From Atrina japonica (taxonomy: Eukaryota; Mollusca; Bivalvia; Pterioida; Pinnidae), in the NCBI GenBank assembly GCA_030159075.1, contig BROG01000254.1:744001-808000 (forward strand): a DNA stretch of 64,000 nt, written 5' to 3'. The notes below the pieces were generated by a model that worked only from the letters and a program-made list of their open reading frames with translations, had not been told where the DNA came from and did not search any database. The position numbers and the translations under genes were made by a program. Below, in pieces: positions 27,021 through 42,200 of this stretch (its first letter is position 1; every line of letters begins with the position of its first letter).

Positions 27021-29900
27021 AGGTGATCAAAAAAGCTCACTTGAATCGGTTAAGGTGTACTATAAATGTTGTCGTTTCTGCCCAGGGTATAGAAACTTAT
27101 AATAAAGTGAAAAATCATAATCTGAAGAATTCAAATTTCAATAGCAGTATTATTTCTGATGTCAATATCAAATTTGTGTATATATTCTGGACGTCTTGAA
27201 GATTTATACTTTGGTATCCGAGATTCATTATGTCAACCTACAGTCACAATCGTGTACTATCAGAATGTCCCAATAAGATTTCGTTTATTTAACGGTAATC
27301 TGCTATCGATGGTCGTCATATGTACCTCAGCCGGATATTTTAACGAATCTAATAAAACCAAAAACACAGAACATTATTTTCAAGATATATTCACAATTTA
27401 TTCAGTTTATGTTTAGACTTGTGAATGTATAGCATGAAATATACAATGTCTAATGTAAATACTGATTCATTCTTCTGTCGCAACGTGCCCTGTTTACAAA
27501 AGTATAATTTACAGTCACAAGACATTTCGTTCTAGATACCGGCAGATAAAGTTTGACGATGGTTGATAAAATCTCGCATTAGAAAACTCGACATTAAAAA
27601 CGCACTATCTTTCTGTATTCGGTGACCTAGAAGTGATTGTCGAGGTGGTTACAAAATGTACATGTAATAGTCCCAGGAGACAAAGCCTTACAGTGATCAT
27701 AATGATTTTAATAGTTTCACCGACAAAGTCTGAAATAACACATTTTTTGTATACAAGGATTATTACAATAACTATGTGTTAGGAAAACAAGGGTTTAGTA
27801 CTAATTTTTGGTTCTACAGCAATTTGACGTTTTGATAGAAAGTTTTTAAATGTAAAAATAAAAACATTTATCAAGCGTTTTTGTGTTAAATGTCAACAAG
27901 AGAATCATGATATTGTGCCTGAAACAAAGCGAGATCTAACAAAACTGATAAAAGAATACAGATAAAAATACACCATAAATATATTCAAATATGCAGTGTT
28001 TCATTCACCGGATAAGAACGTGTTACATAACAACACAAAATCCAATAAGCTCTCTCAAATGTTTATCACCTTAAAAAGGAGATCTGTACTGGCTGAAACC
28101 GATCTTCAACCCGTGTTTACTATTTCAGCATACCCTTTTCAATTTCTGGTCCTTGTATGTCAACAATCCATTGTACTTGTATAGTCTTACTGATACTTGT
28201 ATAGGATTTATATTATACTTTCGGTTGGTATCAGTAACGTAGAAAAGTAGCATTACTCCACACTTTAACTTTACTTCAGAATACAATACGTTAACAAAGC
28301 AATATTTCAAGTCCTTTCATCTAGTCTATCTCATTAAAATATTCTAAAAGTCCACAGTAGAAGACAGAGTAATATAAAGTCTTCAGTTACATGTTTCACC
28401 CATGAATGACCCATAAAATGATTTATGTATACGTATAAATAATTAGAAAACTTCCTTATCGCTGTTTAATACCCTCGCATTCTGTAATAAAACTTAAAAA
28501 GTGAATGTAAATTCTGTGATTTTATTTTGAATTCGGATTCCACTTTTCCAAATCGGTGGAGTGTTAAATTAAAACTTGATATTGAGGCAACATAAATATA
28601 GGGTGAAATAGTTCAGAATTCAATTAAAATGTGACAAATACTGCCCAAGATGATGGTAGACAAATGAAATTCTCGTTTCCGCCAGAATTTACATTAAGAG
28701 AATCCAGCACAAGATCTTAATACCTTTTTCTTGCTTGATGTCTTTTTTATATAAAAATATTGTATTGTATTTATTAAACATGTGATTTGTTTTCCTGTTC
28801 CACTGTTGTTCAATAAGGCATTAGAGAACAGAAAAACAATATTGGCGACCTTTACAAACGAAGGAAAACAAAAATGCCCGAGGGTTAGTAGTACTTTTAA
28901 AGAGCATTAAATTCAACTCCCATCAACACAAAATCTCATCTTCAAAATATCCGGTTGTGTTGTTAAGCGATGTGTTCTCTTTGACGGTTCTGACGACGGG
29001 ACAATGTATGACTTTATATAGGCTATCGAAAGTTAGATTCAGAGTTCATATATGTAAATATAAAGCTTCAGTTTAATGTAGATGTATAGATGAACCAATA
29101 ATGTTTGTACTGAAACCGAAGGATTAAAATTTAAAATTGTATATGTAATTGAGGAATTTTTAATATCCCGTACGCAAAAACAAGTCAACAGATCCAACCA
29201 AATTTGAAAGTCAGGAGATAGGATTATAAGATAGTTAAAATTTGTGCGATGTTTGATAAAATCTCGAATTAGAAAACTTAAAAGAACAATGAAATTACGC
29301 TAACCTTCTATGTTCAGTGACCCAAAGTGATTGCAGAGCTTGATGGATTCTATGACCATTATTTACTGGTCCTAGCAGACAAAGCCATAGCATTTGTTTG
29401 TTAGGCACATTACTATAATTGTCCATTACAAGATGGTTTAATACTAATTCGATTACAAAGTACAGACACACGTAGCCAACTTTCGATGGACCAAGCCTCC
29501 AAAATCATTAATCAGAATTACGTTCTTTTGATGTACCTACAACCGATAATTATTTTGAGTTGCCTTATTTATATTGGATACCTGAAATTCATAAAGCCCG
29601 ATACAGATATGCATAGTAGGATTCAAGAAAATTTTCACCAATGCTTTAGCTATACCCCTTGCCAAAATATTGACAGCGGTACATGGAAGCTTCATGAAAT
29701 TTATATAAATAAATATAGACCCACGATTTTTCTCAAATTCATAGTATCGAAACACTTTTCTAAAACAATTCCCGAATCCGCAAGACAAATTGAAAGAGAT
29801 ACCTGGTGAGATCATCAATAACAATTACTAAAAGTGGTACCAATAAATTTATATACCTAGTTATTGGCTATCAAGATACAATGTACTTATTTCATCCTAC
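27021..29900. other. Intergenic, no gene supported
   Basis: Contains a short R1 piece (27175-27230, GATTTATACTTTGGTATCCG). Two ~60-bp stretches at about 27550-27700 and 29235-29400 resemble each other (GTTTGATAAAATCTCG(C/A)ATTAG, then GTGACC...AAGTGATTG), so there is an old local duplication. Open frames near 29486-29824 on both strands lack recognisable features. Confidence 0.4.
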
Positions 29901-30320
29901 ACCACTCTAATTCAACTAAAAATACACTAAAAATGATACGAAAATGTACTGGAATTTCTAATAAACAATATGTATGTAGTGTTTGGAGACCAGGTCTTTC
30001 AGCATTTCATAGGAATCAATTGTGCCCCTTTATCGGCCGATCTATATTCCTTTATTCAAATGAAACAAGTCTTCATACAGAAGCTTCTGTTAAGATGTAC
30101 CAAGTTTTTGTCCATTTGGCCCCCTATGGGTCCTAGCACCTTTTCATTCACAAACTTTATGTGGGTTCCAATTGGGATACTTCCTGTCAAGCTTGTTTGA
30201 AATTGGCCCATTGGTTCTTGAGATGTTAAAAAGTTGATTAACGACCTGAAATGGATGTTGCACAACACACAAAACACGATAGCAATAGGTCACATTGTGC
30301 CTTTAGCTCAGATGACCTAA
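29900..30320 (+). repeat. Dispersed repeat family H, copy 1
   Basis: Contains TGGCCCCCTATGGGTCCTAG, CACCTTTTCATTCACAAACT, GGGATACTTCCTGTCAAGC and ends AATAGGTCACATTGTGCC then TTTAGCTCAGATGACC. Similar blocks at 35460-36160 and 48960-49150. Confidence 0.6.
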
Positions 30321-30559
30321 AAAGGTTGCTTTGACCTTTATTTTTGACACTTAGATATATAACCACAACGTTTTGTCAATAAACTATGACAATTTTTCAT
30401 ACATATAAAAGTTATTACTCACAACAAACTTGAAATTAAATACACCCCTTGTCATCCTCTTATTAATGTTTTTGACAACTTTTAAAACAGAATAACAATT
30501 AAATATATGCGTTTGAATGTTTTATTCATTGCTACATACACATCAGTGGAAGAACAAAA

Positions 30560-30672
30560 GTATAAAGTCAGTAAGATTGAAATGGTAAAGTCAGAAAGAA
30601 TGAAGGTAGTCAGAAAGAGTGAAAGGGTAAAGTAAGAAAGAATGAGGGTAAAGTCAGGAAAAGTGAAAATGG
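30560..30672. repeat. Degenerate ~20-bp tandem repeat
   Basis: Four to five loose copies of GGTAAAGTCAGAAAGAATGA. Confidence 0.7.
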
Positions 30673-33091
30673 TTTAGTTCAAATACTGCTTTCCTTTCTC
30701 ATTAGTATCAAACTATATTTGGTTTTTCTTGGAGTACCTCAAAATGTAATTTTTTGTCCCTTATTTCTTATAAATTGTAGGTATGGACAAAAAGCATGAT
30801 ACTAACTAGGAAATTTGGAGCAGCTCTTTGTGTATTTCAAAACACTAAATTAAATAAATTTAAATACTGTCATGTTTTATGAAAGATATCCTTGGCAATT
30901 GAGATAAATGAGATTTTATGTCAAAATCATTTATTTTGGCAAAAAATAGCCTATGCTAATACTGCAATCTACAAAACAGATTCAAGTACCTGCATTTACC
31001 TACTCATAGATATGTGTTGTATGGCTCTCGTAGTCATTTATATGAACCATTTAACTACGTTTACGAGTTTGTTTTTTTCCACAGGGAACCCGATAGAATT
31101 TATGAGACCTTTAGAACATAATTTTACAAGTCTTGTAACATGATCTAGTGACATTCAGTGCTTGCGTAAATTGAATAACAGAATGAATACTGACACACAG
31201 TATTCAAGATATTACATAATTCATACAAAGATACCGAAATTAAATCCTTATCAAGATTTCGTTCACATAAAACAACTCGGGAACTTTAGAATTATACATA
31301 TTTCTTACTAAGAAAATGAAAACAACTTACCAAAATAATGATATCGACCTGCCACAAGAATGATATCAACTTCTCACAACAATGATATCAACTCCTGATC
31401 TAGATTTCTTTCACAAACAAATAACCTGTAATCTTTGTTACATTTCACATCTCCTTCCAACAATGACATTAATACTGTGAGCAGAATTCTTTGACATACA
31501 ATAAACCATGGGTAATTGTAATATAAGATAATTATTAATTAGATACTAATATTAAAATTTAGATCTTGATGTTGTAAGAGAATCTCACTCACATGTACTG
31601 TGATAAAACCATAATTCTTACAACAATAATATCAACTTCGTAGATCTCTTTAACCTCAATTTACTCATGATTTTTGTTATATGCCTTTACTATTACCTAG
31701 ATATTGACACTGTAATCTTTTTCTTCTAGTATAACATCTGATTAAGGGGTCCATTTTATCAAAATGTTGTAAGTTTAAAGCCATACGTTTTGAGTTAATA
31801 ACATTAAAACAATACTCAGCAATGTCCTATCAAAACCATCTCAAGTTTTAAGCAAATCTTATGCTTATAAATAATAATTTGTACTCGGTAATTTCAGAAT
31901 GATGATTTTCTTTTAAACGTACAAAAATAACTGCTTCAACATCCAGCTTTTGGTAATTTGTATAGAGACAGGCTTAACTCTTTGTAAAATCTAAGACCCA
32001 AGTCGGAGACTTGAAATCTTTCAGAATATGGACCCACAGGAATTTTGTGGTACTACTTAATTCTTAAATTGAAAATACAAAAGTCCAAATCTTTATACTT
32101 TTGTTAAATAACGGACTAAAAAAGATATGATGAAGAAAATGAGGAAATATCTTTAAACATTACAACAGCACCGATCATTCAAACTTTGTCACACGTTACA
32201 TCTTCTAACTCACCAATCAGATGAATTACAATGTTTTTAGAATTAAAATGCCAATAACATAATTACTATCCATTTACTGACATCTAAACTGGCTGCAAAA
32301 TGTGGTATTATTGATAAAACATTTAACAGACTTCCGTCAATCACTGACGAAGTGCAATACATATATTGCATAGTATTAATCAAGAACTTGCTATCTGCAG
32401 TTGGTATTTTGACTCGTCAAATACCATGGCTCCTAAAAATTTACATTTAAATAGTTACTGACAGTTCAACTCTTGAGATTCCTGTCGCTAATAGCATCTC
32501 ACAATTATTGTGAAATCATTAACATTATAACTTTTAACTTATGTCGACATTCCTTATATTTAAATGTCACATTAACTGGGAATCAATTTGGTGATAACAT
32601 AATTCTAAAACATGACAATAATATCAAAATGTCAATACTTTGACAATCAATATGTCAGTTAAACTGAGTGTCAGTATATGGAAACAAAACATTTTTAGCT
32701 TATACTAGCTACAAAAAACAAAACCTTTGTTTTTTTCTCACAAATATGAGTGAATAAGTACGCTGCATATCTCAACTTTCTCCTGCTACTATAGAAAGGT
32801 GTGAGTAGAAGTTATGCCATTTTCTTCCATCTTCCTACCTCGACTATGAATCTCTCACAAGATTCCTATAGAGTGCGAGACCATACAAAGAGTGCACATC
32901 AACCTGACATGATGGTTCATGTAAATGATTGGTTTCAGCCCAGATAAAGTCTCTAAATAGTCACTGTTATGTATGGCCAATATCTCAAGAGGTAAAAAGT
33001 TGACACTTTACATAGATACGGCAGCACTATGATCTATGATGATTTACATAGTTGACACTGAAAATTAACTCTGAGACAGGAAAAGACAATC
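30673..33091 (-). other. Probable HIRA 3' UTR and downstream sequence
   Basis: Directly follows the HIRA stop on the minus strand. The first canonical AATAAA seen on that strand after the stop is at about 30930-30935, which would imply a UTR near 2.1 kb, so the end is uncertain. It also contains a MITE-like element (31746-32035). Confidence 0.35.
31746..32035. mobile_element. MITE-like element (family M), copy 2
   Basis: Starts GGGGTCCATTTTATCAAAAT and ends AGAATATGGACCC; GTTGTAAGTTTAAAGCC and GTCGGAGACTTGAAATC mirror the 5.9 kb copy. Confidence 0.5.
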
Positions 33092-33205
33092 TCATCTGTC
33101 GATGGAATCCAGCTGCTCCTGATATTCTGTAAACAATCTCTGTAACTTGAGGTTAGATCCTATGTTTGGTAAAATCTCCTGCAATAACTCTCGTTTGTTC
33201 ATGCC
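33092..33205 (-). CDS. HIRA: HIRA terminal coding exon and stop
   Basis: Thirty-seven codons plus a TGA stop at 33092-33094. NKRELLQEILPNIGSNLKLQ then RLFTEYQEQLDS matches RKRELLKELLPVIGQNLRFQ and RLFTECQEQLDI in human almost residue for residue. Acceptor TTAATTCCAG. Confidence 0.95.
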   Translation of the reverse strand, partial: GMNKRELLQEILPNIGSNLKLQRLFTEYQEQLDSIDR

Positions 33206-36200
33206 CTGGAATTAACAGATGATACAGATTATAGTGCATTATATAAATGGTAAAAATTCTCCAAGACCTATCAAGAATCTGATGTCACATTCCATCTTAA
33301 AAAACAAGATACTTAAAACAAATCAAAATGAGGCTTTGTTCCTTTGGTTTTTTTTCAAAATTCTGTTTCGCTTGGTGTTTGTTTTATGCCTATACTTCAT
33401 TAAAAATTTGTCACTTATTTGACAACCCATGAAATTGAAGTGTTTTACGCCACACTCAACAACTTTTCAGTTATATGGTGGAGGCCAGTTTTTATTGGTG
33501 GAGGAGAGAACCTGATTACAATGTACCCAAGCAGAGACCACCAGCATTTTGAGACCCATGATAATCAGCTAAAGATGTCACTATTTTTTAACTGTGCTAT
33601 GAGCCAATGACAAAGCAGTGAGTGTTCTAATTATGTCACATCAGAAAAACCTTGACTTTCATTTCCTATGCTGAATTCTTTGCAAACGAATGTGCACTGC
33701 CTCTTTTAAAAAACAAAAACCTCGGCTAGGAGTCAGAAAATGAACATTGATTTTTGTTTTTATTTTTGTAAAAACAGCAGGAGAATGCCCTGAGGAACAT
33801 GGACAAAAACTGTAGAGAGACCTTATGCTTTATTCAAGACAACTTTTAAAACCACCATGCCCATTTTTAAAACACTCAAATGTTATGATTTCGGGCTAAA
33901 ATTTGAATATTTACATTTAGTTCTTTTTTGAGAAACAGGAAAAAAAATCAATATTAGCCTTTGATTGTGTTTAAAATGAAACAGAATTTACAAAAAAATT
34001 ATTTCAAGCGATTTCTTAATAAATTGTAGCAGCACTGTTGATCATTAAAACTGACATAAAAACAACTGATGTCTTTAATTGCTCTCTACAGTCCTTTTGA
34101 AATCCGAGTTTTAACACTAAACTCTATCTTTTACATACCAACTCATAGTCTACAACAATAAACCCATGAATCAAAAATGAACCAACCTGCCCAACCTTCT
34201 GATTATTTTACAAGTTTGTCAGTATATAGAAAACTTACCAATAAATGTGGTTGCCAGGCGGACTTTGCCTTGGATTTATAAACTGGTCCCAGTAGCTCAT
34301 CACACAATTCTCGTACCTTTGCTTCTAAACCTGCAAGTATGCAATTAACATTAACCAAAGTTCAGTCTCGGGCAGAAGTGAAAGACACAAAGATGAAGGA
34401 CTTCAGAGAACAAGAATGATGAAATTAAAAGAAAAAAAAAACACTGGTGTTTATGTAGTTTGAAATGAACCACATTGAACAATATTACAGGCCAAAAATA
34501 TACAAGGGGCCTTATATGCTCACAGGGCAAAATTGGTCAACATTGCAGAAAAAATAAAAAATGTGTAGAAGATAAAATGGCTTATAAATATGAAACACAG
34601 TAGGCTCATTTGGGGGTCTTAATAATCACCTGAGTGAAATGTATTTTACTGACAATATACTGAAAATCAACCAGAAGCTTGAAAAATCATTGAAATGGAG
34701 AATTGACTTACATAAGGGCAGACTTGCCTTGCTAATATTTTTATAGATCTTTCAAGATAATTTGCAACAACAGTAGCAAACATGCAAAATCCATCATCAA
34801 AAGGATCACCCTCATAAGGGTAAACCTGTCAATTCAATTCCTGTTACATTTTCGTAGATCTTTGCATACTGAACATTTTTGCTTCTTTCTCTCTATCTAT
34901 TATACTTTTCAAGGACAAAACTGTCAAAAACATGAAAAATCCACTTAAAGGGGAAATAACTCCCATAAGGGTCGTTCTGACAATTTCGGCCTTATTGACT
35001 TTTTTGTAGATCTTTGCACGCTCAACATTTTTGCTTCTTTCACTTTCTCTCTATCTATTATACTTTCCAAGATAATGTCAAAAACATCCAAAAACATGAA
35101 AAATCTGCTTAAAAGGGGAAAAAACTTCAATAAGGGGCAAACTGACATTTTCAGCCCTATTGACTTTTTTGTAGATCTTTGCATGCTGCACATTTTTGCT
35201 TCTTTCACTTTCTCTCTATTATATTTTTCAAGATAATGTCAAAAAACATCCAAAAACATGAAAAATCCACTTAAAAGGGGAAATAACTCCCCATAAGGAT
35301 CGACCTGAAAATTTCGATTTTATTGACTTTTTTGTAGATCTTCCACCAAAATGAAATAGTAGCAGATTTTTGCAAGCCGCTCATTTTAAGGTAACGGTTT
35401 TTTCTTTAGCTAAAATAATTTTGGAGATACATGTATTAAATCAAAAATATCTGCTGACTCATTTGTTCTATATTTAGCCATGACAGCCATGTTTGGTCCT
35501 AGCCCCTTTTCATCTGCAAATTTTATGCGGGTTTACATGGTTATACTTCCTGTCAAGTTTGGTTCAAATTGGTCCAATGATTCTGGAGAAGTAGTCAAAA
35601 ATGTTGAAAATTTTACAAAAAAAACCCCATCTATTTTCCATTTACAATGTACTTTGGTGCCTGTGACTTTCACCTTTAACCCCATGACCTTGAAATTTTG
35701 TCAAAATGATCCTCAGATAATTCCTAACAACTTTCTCATATATCTTTGCATACACAAAGTCGATCAGTTTTGAGTTATTAAACAATTTGTAATACAAATA
35801 TACCATTCGTTACTGAAGCACCCCCTAGTGGCTTTTTTATTGACAGATTTCATTTTCCTTTGCAAACTTTGTAGATACTGACTTAATAATCATACATACA
35901 AAATTTGAAACTCATTTGATCATTGGTTCATGAGAAAAAGATTTTAAAAGATGTACCAATTTTGGTCCTTTTAGGCCTCTTTTAGGGCCCCTATTGGTCC
36001 AATCTCTTTTTCATTTGCAAACTTTATGCGACTTCAAATGGGGATGCTATATGCCAAGTTTGGTTAAATAATAGATGGATGACGAACACCGACGAGCGAC
36101 GACGGACCTTTGTCTATAGCAATATCTCACTTGGCCCTTTGTGCCACGTGAGCTAACAATACACAAATTTGTTTGTCATGTATTACAATCAACTCATCTA

Positions 36201-39200
36201 ATAGGGTGTGACCTATTTTCAATATTGCTCCATAGCCATGTGATAAGTTTGGAATTTTCATATTTACCAGGGATTTTCCACTCTATCATAGTGGCCAATA
36301 TGAAGGCCCCATTCCCGATGCAAAAACAGACATTTCCCCAATTTGCATTCAAGATCTCCCAACTGAAGTTAAATGACAATGGAATTTTAGTGATTTTTGT
36401 ATTTTCAAAGAGTTTTGTGTGTTCAATAAAATGTTGCTAAAATTCCATACAAAACACCCACATTCAATTTCGAAGAGAATGTGGAAAATCCTTGTTCACA
36501 CTGCAATTGTACCAACAAACACATTTCTATAAACATGGTACAACACATATCAACAACTTATTTTTAATGATGGTCATATAACTTTAAAAATTATTTGAAT
36601 CCATATTAAAACATTTCTTTACTTCTTATACCATCAGACAATTTTAGAGATCTGTAAGTTAAAACAGTTTGATAGTGTCTGATGGAAAATTCCAAATTAT
36701 ATATTTCTATTGTTACACCTGCGAAAAAAGGTCTTTCAAGGTCATATGCACATTCATTTCCTTTTCATGAATTTTAATAGATGTACGTTTGCATTCTTTT
36801 TAATCTCTTAATTTCAATCTCATTATCCTACATGGAAAACCAAAATGATAGCATTATCTGGATTTGATGTGTGTATGCATAATTGCATCAATTAATCTAT
36901 GTCTAGGTTCATGTTGTTTAATGTTCTTATTATACTTGAGCAGAAATCTTGATAAAATAAACTGGATTGATGTACATGAACAAGGCCAAACAGTCTAAAA
37001 CTGTAATACATAACAAACCATGTATCCATTATAGTACACAAGATATTTACATGGGTAAAGGAACAAGCACCTGCTGAACATACCTTCACTCATAGATACA
37101 CAGATGGACTGTTTTAGCTTGTGACATTTTTAAAACACAGACCTGTTTACCCTTACAGAATCATGTCAGTATTTTCGAGGCAACTTGTCTGTATTTTGGG
37201 ACCCCCCCCCTTTTTTTTTGTTAGTATTTTTACTTCCGAGCAGATAGAGTAGGAAATATAAAGAATGTTATATGTGCAAGTCTTGTTTAAATATGACTTG
37301 AAGCTTTAGGCAATATTGGTGGATATATACACCCAATTAACATGTTTACAATCATTTATGAAACCAAGAGTCCAGCCGGCGGCAGGTTGGTTTCCTGTCC
37401 TTCGGATGAGACAGTAAAACTTGAGGTCCTGTGTCGCAGTAGGTGTTGCACATTAAAGAACCCTCACTGCTCAATGGCCGTAAGTGCTGAGCATAGGCCA
37501 AAATTTGAAGCCCTTCTCCGGCATTTGGTGACTTCTCCATATGAGTGAAAGATTCTTGAGTGGGACTTTAAACAACAATAATCAATAATCAATTAATCTT
37601 TTAAGTATAATGAAATTTTTTTACACTCCCAATGAACGATACCAGGTGAAAAAAAGGTTACCAGTTGAAGGTTATAAAGAGTTGTTGCCCTTTACCAAAT
37701 ATCCCACTAGGTGCGATTAATGGGAAATGACATACATTCCATCATGCTTTTCTAATACATGTACCACTGATGTATTAAGCATTATACCTAACCCTTATAA
37801 GCCTATCTTTTACAGTAAAATAAATGTAGAAAGGCCTAGATCTACTATTTTAATTATCAGTATTTGTACAATTTATTTTCTATCAATGTACTATTGATGT
37901 AGTCATGTTGTAAATTGATAACTAGGTCTATAGAGCTTTACCGTTAATGATATTTTGCCAGTTAAAAACCAGTAGCATGTTTTTACACTTCCCTTTTTTT
38001 GTAGGAATATATACATGACATCTCGGTAGGGCTCTTGCGAACACCACTGTGCTCTTTGATGTGAACCCTGAGACTGACATATGTTCAGTCGGTATTAACG
38101 GGTAATGCTACCAAATCACTCGCAAATGCGACCATTTTTTAATAGTAATCCCATTGATGCGCCGTCTGTGTATAATTCTTATGTGTGGACATATGTAGCT
38201 GTTCGAAGGGGATGACAATATCCCATAATATACATATTATTTAAATGAATACATCTATATACTTGGAAAGTCTTTGGTTATTTGATGTGATATTGATATT
38301 TTTCAGTTCAAAATATGATACTGACAAACCATTTATAACGGTCTCACACATAAAATCCATGAAACTTACATTTTAATCATGTAGATCTACACCGAAAAAA
38401 GGAAACACTGATTTTAATGGAAAACGATGTTTATGCTCATGATATTAATCCCCCTGGATTTTTACCTCTCGTTTCTTGTTTTAAATTTTTAGTAAAAAAT
38501 ATTGAAAATTATATTTTCCCATTTTTACCTCTGATTTTTTTCGCAATTTATATTTTTAGAAAGTATTGAGTTTGTAAAATCACTGGCCAAATCAAAACAA
38601 CATATATCTAAATACTTTCTTATAGACATGAGCTAAATATATTCTAAAACAATCCATACAGATCCATTTATGTCTCACACATAAAAACTGCACTTTTATA
38701 AAAGATACACCGAAAAAAGATCATTTTGACATGAAATAAATGGATTCGATGTCCAAAACACTCGTGTCACCTACTCCAAAACAAGACATATTTTTCTTTG
38801 ACACAGATATTGGAAGCATAAATTTTGACTTATTCCAAACCCGTAGAAATACTTGATAACATATCAGATAAAAAGTAATTTTCTTGAACAGATATTTCCT
38901 ACTTCCAAACCGTAGAAATACTTGATATATATAAATAATAATCATATAGACAATGTAATTTTGATGTAAAATAATAAATTTGATGATGATGATGATGAAC
39001 AGGTGTCCTAACTAACCAGTACAGTTGTATACCTCTGTCAGATATTATCGTATATGCAGCTATTTTAATCCATTGACATATCAAATCATCGATATGCTTA
39101 GCTATGTTCATTATCGTTAATTTACCTACGTCCCAAAAATGTCCACAAATTTATATTTAAAGAGATTAAAATACATAGACATAATATGAAAGTTCTACGT

Positions 39201-42200
39201 GCAAAGAATTAAAGATTTGCCATCTGAATCTGAAACACATGTACCTGGCGTTATTTTTAGAACTAAATTACATCTGTCCTCTTTAACAGTAAAGGTGATA
39301 ATTATTTGGTCATGATAGTAGTGATCTCCGATAATGACTGGATAATGACTGGTTCTGTTGACTAGTCCCTTTGAGTATATGTGAATTTGTTTTGGTTGTA
39401 GGCCTATGTAAATTCACGTGTGATTACTTTTCTGACCTAGCATGTCAAATTTTATAATTTATGTCAGTCTTTGTATCCTAATTTGGTAAAAAATATATGC
39501 ATGTTACATACTAATTGTTTTTACACGATAAGCAAACATTTATTTTTAGCATTGAAAACATTAATATAATTAGGTGACTACTTTAATCATGGTGTACGGC
39601 AACTTAGTTTTATAGCCTACTATGAGGACGATTTTGTTCGCGAGTGAATTAAAGGCAATAAAGATGCAATGCATAATTTAGGTACCTATAGATCTAGCAT
39701 TTTTATCAGACAGTAGCTGGAATGCATCTTGAAGGAATAAAACATTTTGCTTTCTATTTACAACTTAATTCTTATAATGCTGCGTATTTCAATATAGATA
39801 ACTATGTGGGGTTTTGTATTATTGTTTATATTGACAAAACACAAATATATACGAAAAAAAAAATTCATGTCCGTTGACCTTTAAAATATAATCATTTCTT
39901 TTTCAAAGTAAACATGCAATTTACTGCATAGAATCTCAAAAAGGTTCATTAGAAAAAACAAAACAAAATTTCTTTTCAATAATCTAATCATCTGTTATTT
40001 TTATCAGAAAACATGGTTTTAAATTCTTTGATAAATGTATCACTAGCCTGACTATCGATACTCAGGGATAGACATCAAAGAAAGGTTCATCTTGGTGATC
40101 AAATGTCATTTCAAATCATTCTTTCTGCACGGGTAATACTAATAGGCCAATCGATAGCTCTTTGGTGTGGTAATTCAAAGTTATCTGGGGACACTTTTTC
40201 ATAGGGACATTGGATTCAAGTTGTTTTGATAGGCCAATATGTTGTTTACTGTTTATCGTTGCAAAAAGCATGACTATCGGACACAGTATAGCTACGATAA
40301 AGTCAATGGTACAAACACTGCAATATACCATGATATATCCCTTTTTGGACAGGCCAAGACACTGCCAAGTAGAAAAACACATGTCTTTATCATTTTATTT
40401 TATTTTCCTCTTTTGCCAACAAGTTAATGAGGCTCGGGAACCTTTTTATTTTCAATAATAATCCTATTTTCATCTGCAGTTAATGTTGCCATAACTGTTA
40501 GGTCTGGAAATGTATCAGGTCTTCTTAACACTTCACATGAATGGAAGTTTAACAATGAAAGTGCCTTGTTAACATAGAGTTACTAAACTTGACTAACAAA
40601 AGAAATATTCTTGTATGGATTTTGAGGATCCAAATTTTTATGACCTCAATCCCTACTCCGTATTTTTGCTTGAAATTCCGAACAAAATACAGACAATCTG
40701 TATGAGATAACAGGTCTGTTAAAGTATGATGCAGTATTTATAACTGTTTTAGAATTAGAAACCAGATAGATTAGTTGTTGTGAAGTCCATTGTTTTTCAC
40801 GAGTTTAAATATAAATTTCCCTAAAAAAATCACATTTTTAATACTTTTATCAAGAATATTTTCTTCAAAGAATTTTATAACAGAAAATTAAAGCAAATAT
40901 CCCCTTACCTTCCTGAGCTAAGTAACGAATGTAGGTCTGCAGCCAAAACTTGTATTCTGAAGCAGATTTCAGTAATATACAGGAAGCCATCTGTGATTCT
41001 ATGTGACTCAGAGTTGAACTTTGCTGAAGTGATTGCCCAGCACTAAACACACTGCTGGCTTGTAAACCAAGTCTGAAACATAAAATATCAAATTACTGCA
41101 AGGTCAATTTGTATTTTTGAAGTATAAGCACAACTGCAGGTCATATATAATGTGATATAATCACATATAAGCTCTACTTATTATACTTTTATTTACAGAA
41201 GCCATGACGTGCCATTTGAAAAAAATACATAAGGCCAATGTTAAAAAATTGTTTGTTTGTTGTTGCCTGTCCATGCTTTCCAGTGTGGGCAGGTAGGTAG
41301 GCAAATTATTTTTCTTTCAAGAAAACGAAATCAAACAAAGCAAGAAAGGTATGCTTTAACTGCCTCATTCTCTGTATACATTTTTAATACAATGTAAATT
41401 CTGGCATATACACTTAATGTGAAGAAAGATTGGTATGTGTATCCACAAAATTGGTTGATGGAACTGAACCCGATATAAAAATATGGATACAAAAAATGTG
41501 AAAAAAATAATTTGGGCAGCAGCATTTTGGGAGGGTAGGCAGGCAACATCAAACAATTAAGATTTAATTTTAGGCCTAATATTTGCACTTCTGGGCTTTC
41601 ACCTATACTGGTGCTGCTATTAGACTTGGGGTGTTAAAAAGTTTGACGATACCTGTGAAATGACTAGAAGGGAACATTGAGGTGAGAAAAAGTTTCTGCC
41701 AAAAGAAATTTGGAAGTATGAGACAAAGTACCTGATAGTGACATGATTTAAGGCAGAAATATCTGCCAAATGCCAGCTTATTTGATACCCAAAGACTAAT
41801 ATTGAAATTCTGGTTACACCGACAGCACAAAAACACCAAATGATTTATACTAGAAATGTATGGAGAAAATAAACCATATTTGTTTGGAATCATGAAAAGT
41901 TTGACATTTAACATTTCAGATACTTGTCTGCTTGTATTTTTTTTTTTTTCACAGCAAAACAAATATCGATTGGATCTTTGCTATAAATCTGTCTAATCAA
42001 AAGTTTATACATGTAAAACTATTTGGGTAATTGTCTGTAACAATTTGAGGTAAAAACTCTTCATGGGGACATATACAACTTCCCTATAGACCCTTCAAAA
42101 ATCCCTGGACAGTCAAATGTGTATGTGACCTATACACTATGAAGCAGTAAAGGTTACTTACTGTTATTTGACATATTTTTATCACAAAATATGAATATAG

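Noticed and set aside
29486..29824. Overlapping 107- and 95-codon frames on opposite strands
   Set aside because: Neither shows a domain, signal or splice structure; mirror-image open frames suggest a chance lack of stops.
41603..41962. 119-codon minus-strand ORF in a HIRA intron
   Set aside because: It has a Cys/Phe-rich composition with no HIRA similarity, and the flanking HIRA exons join in phase without it.
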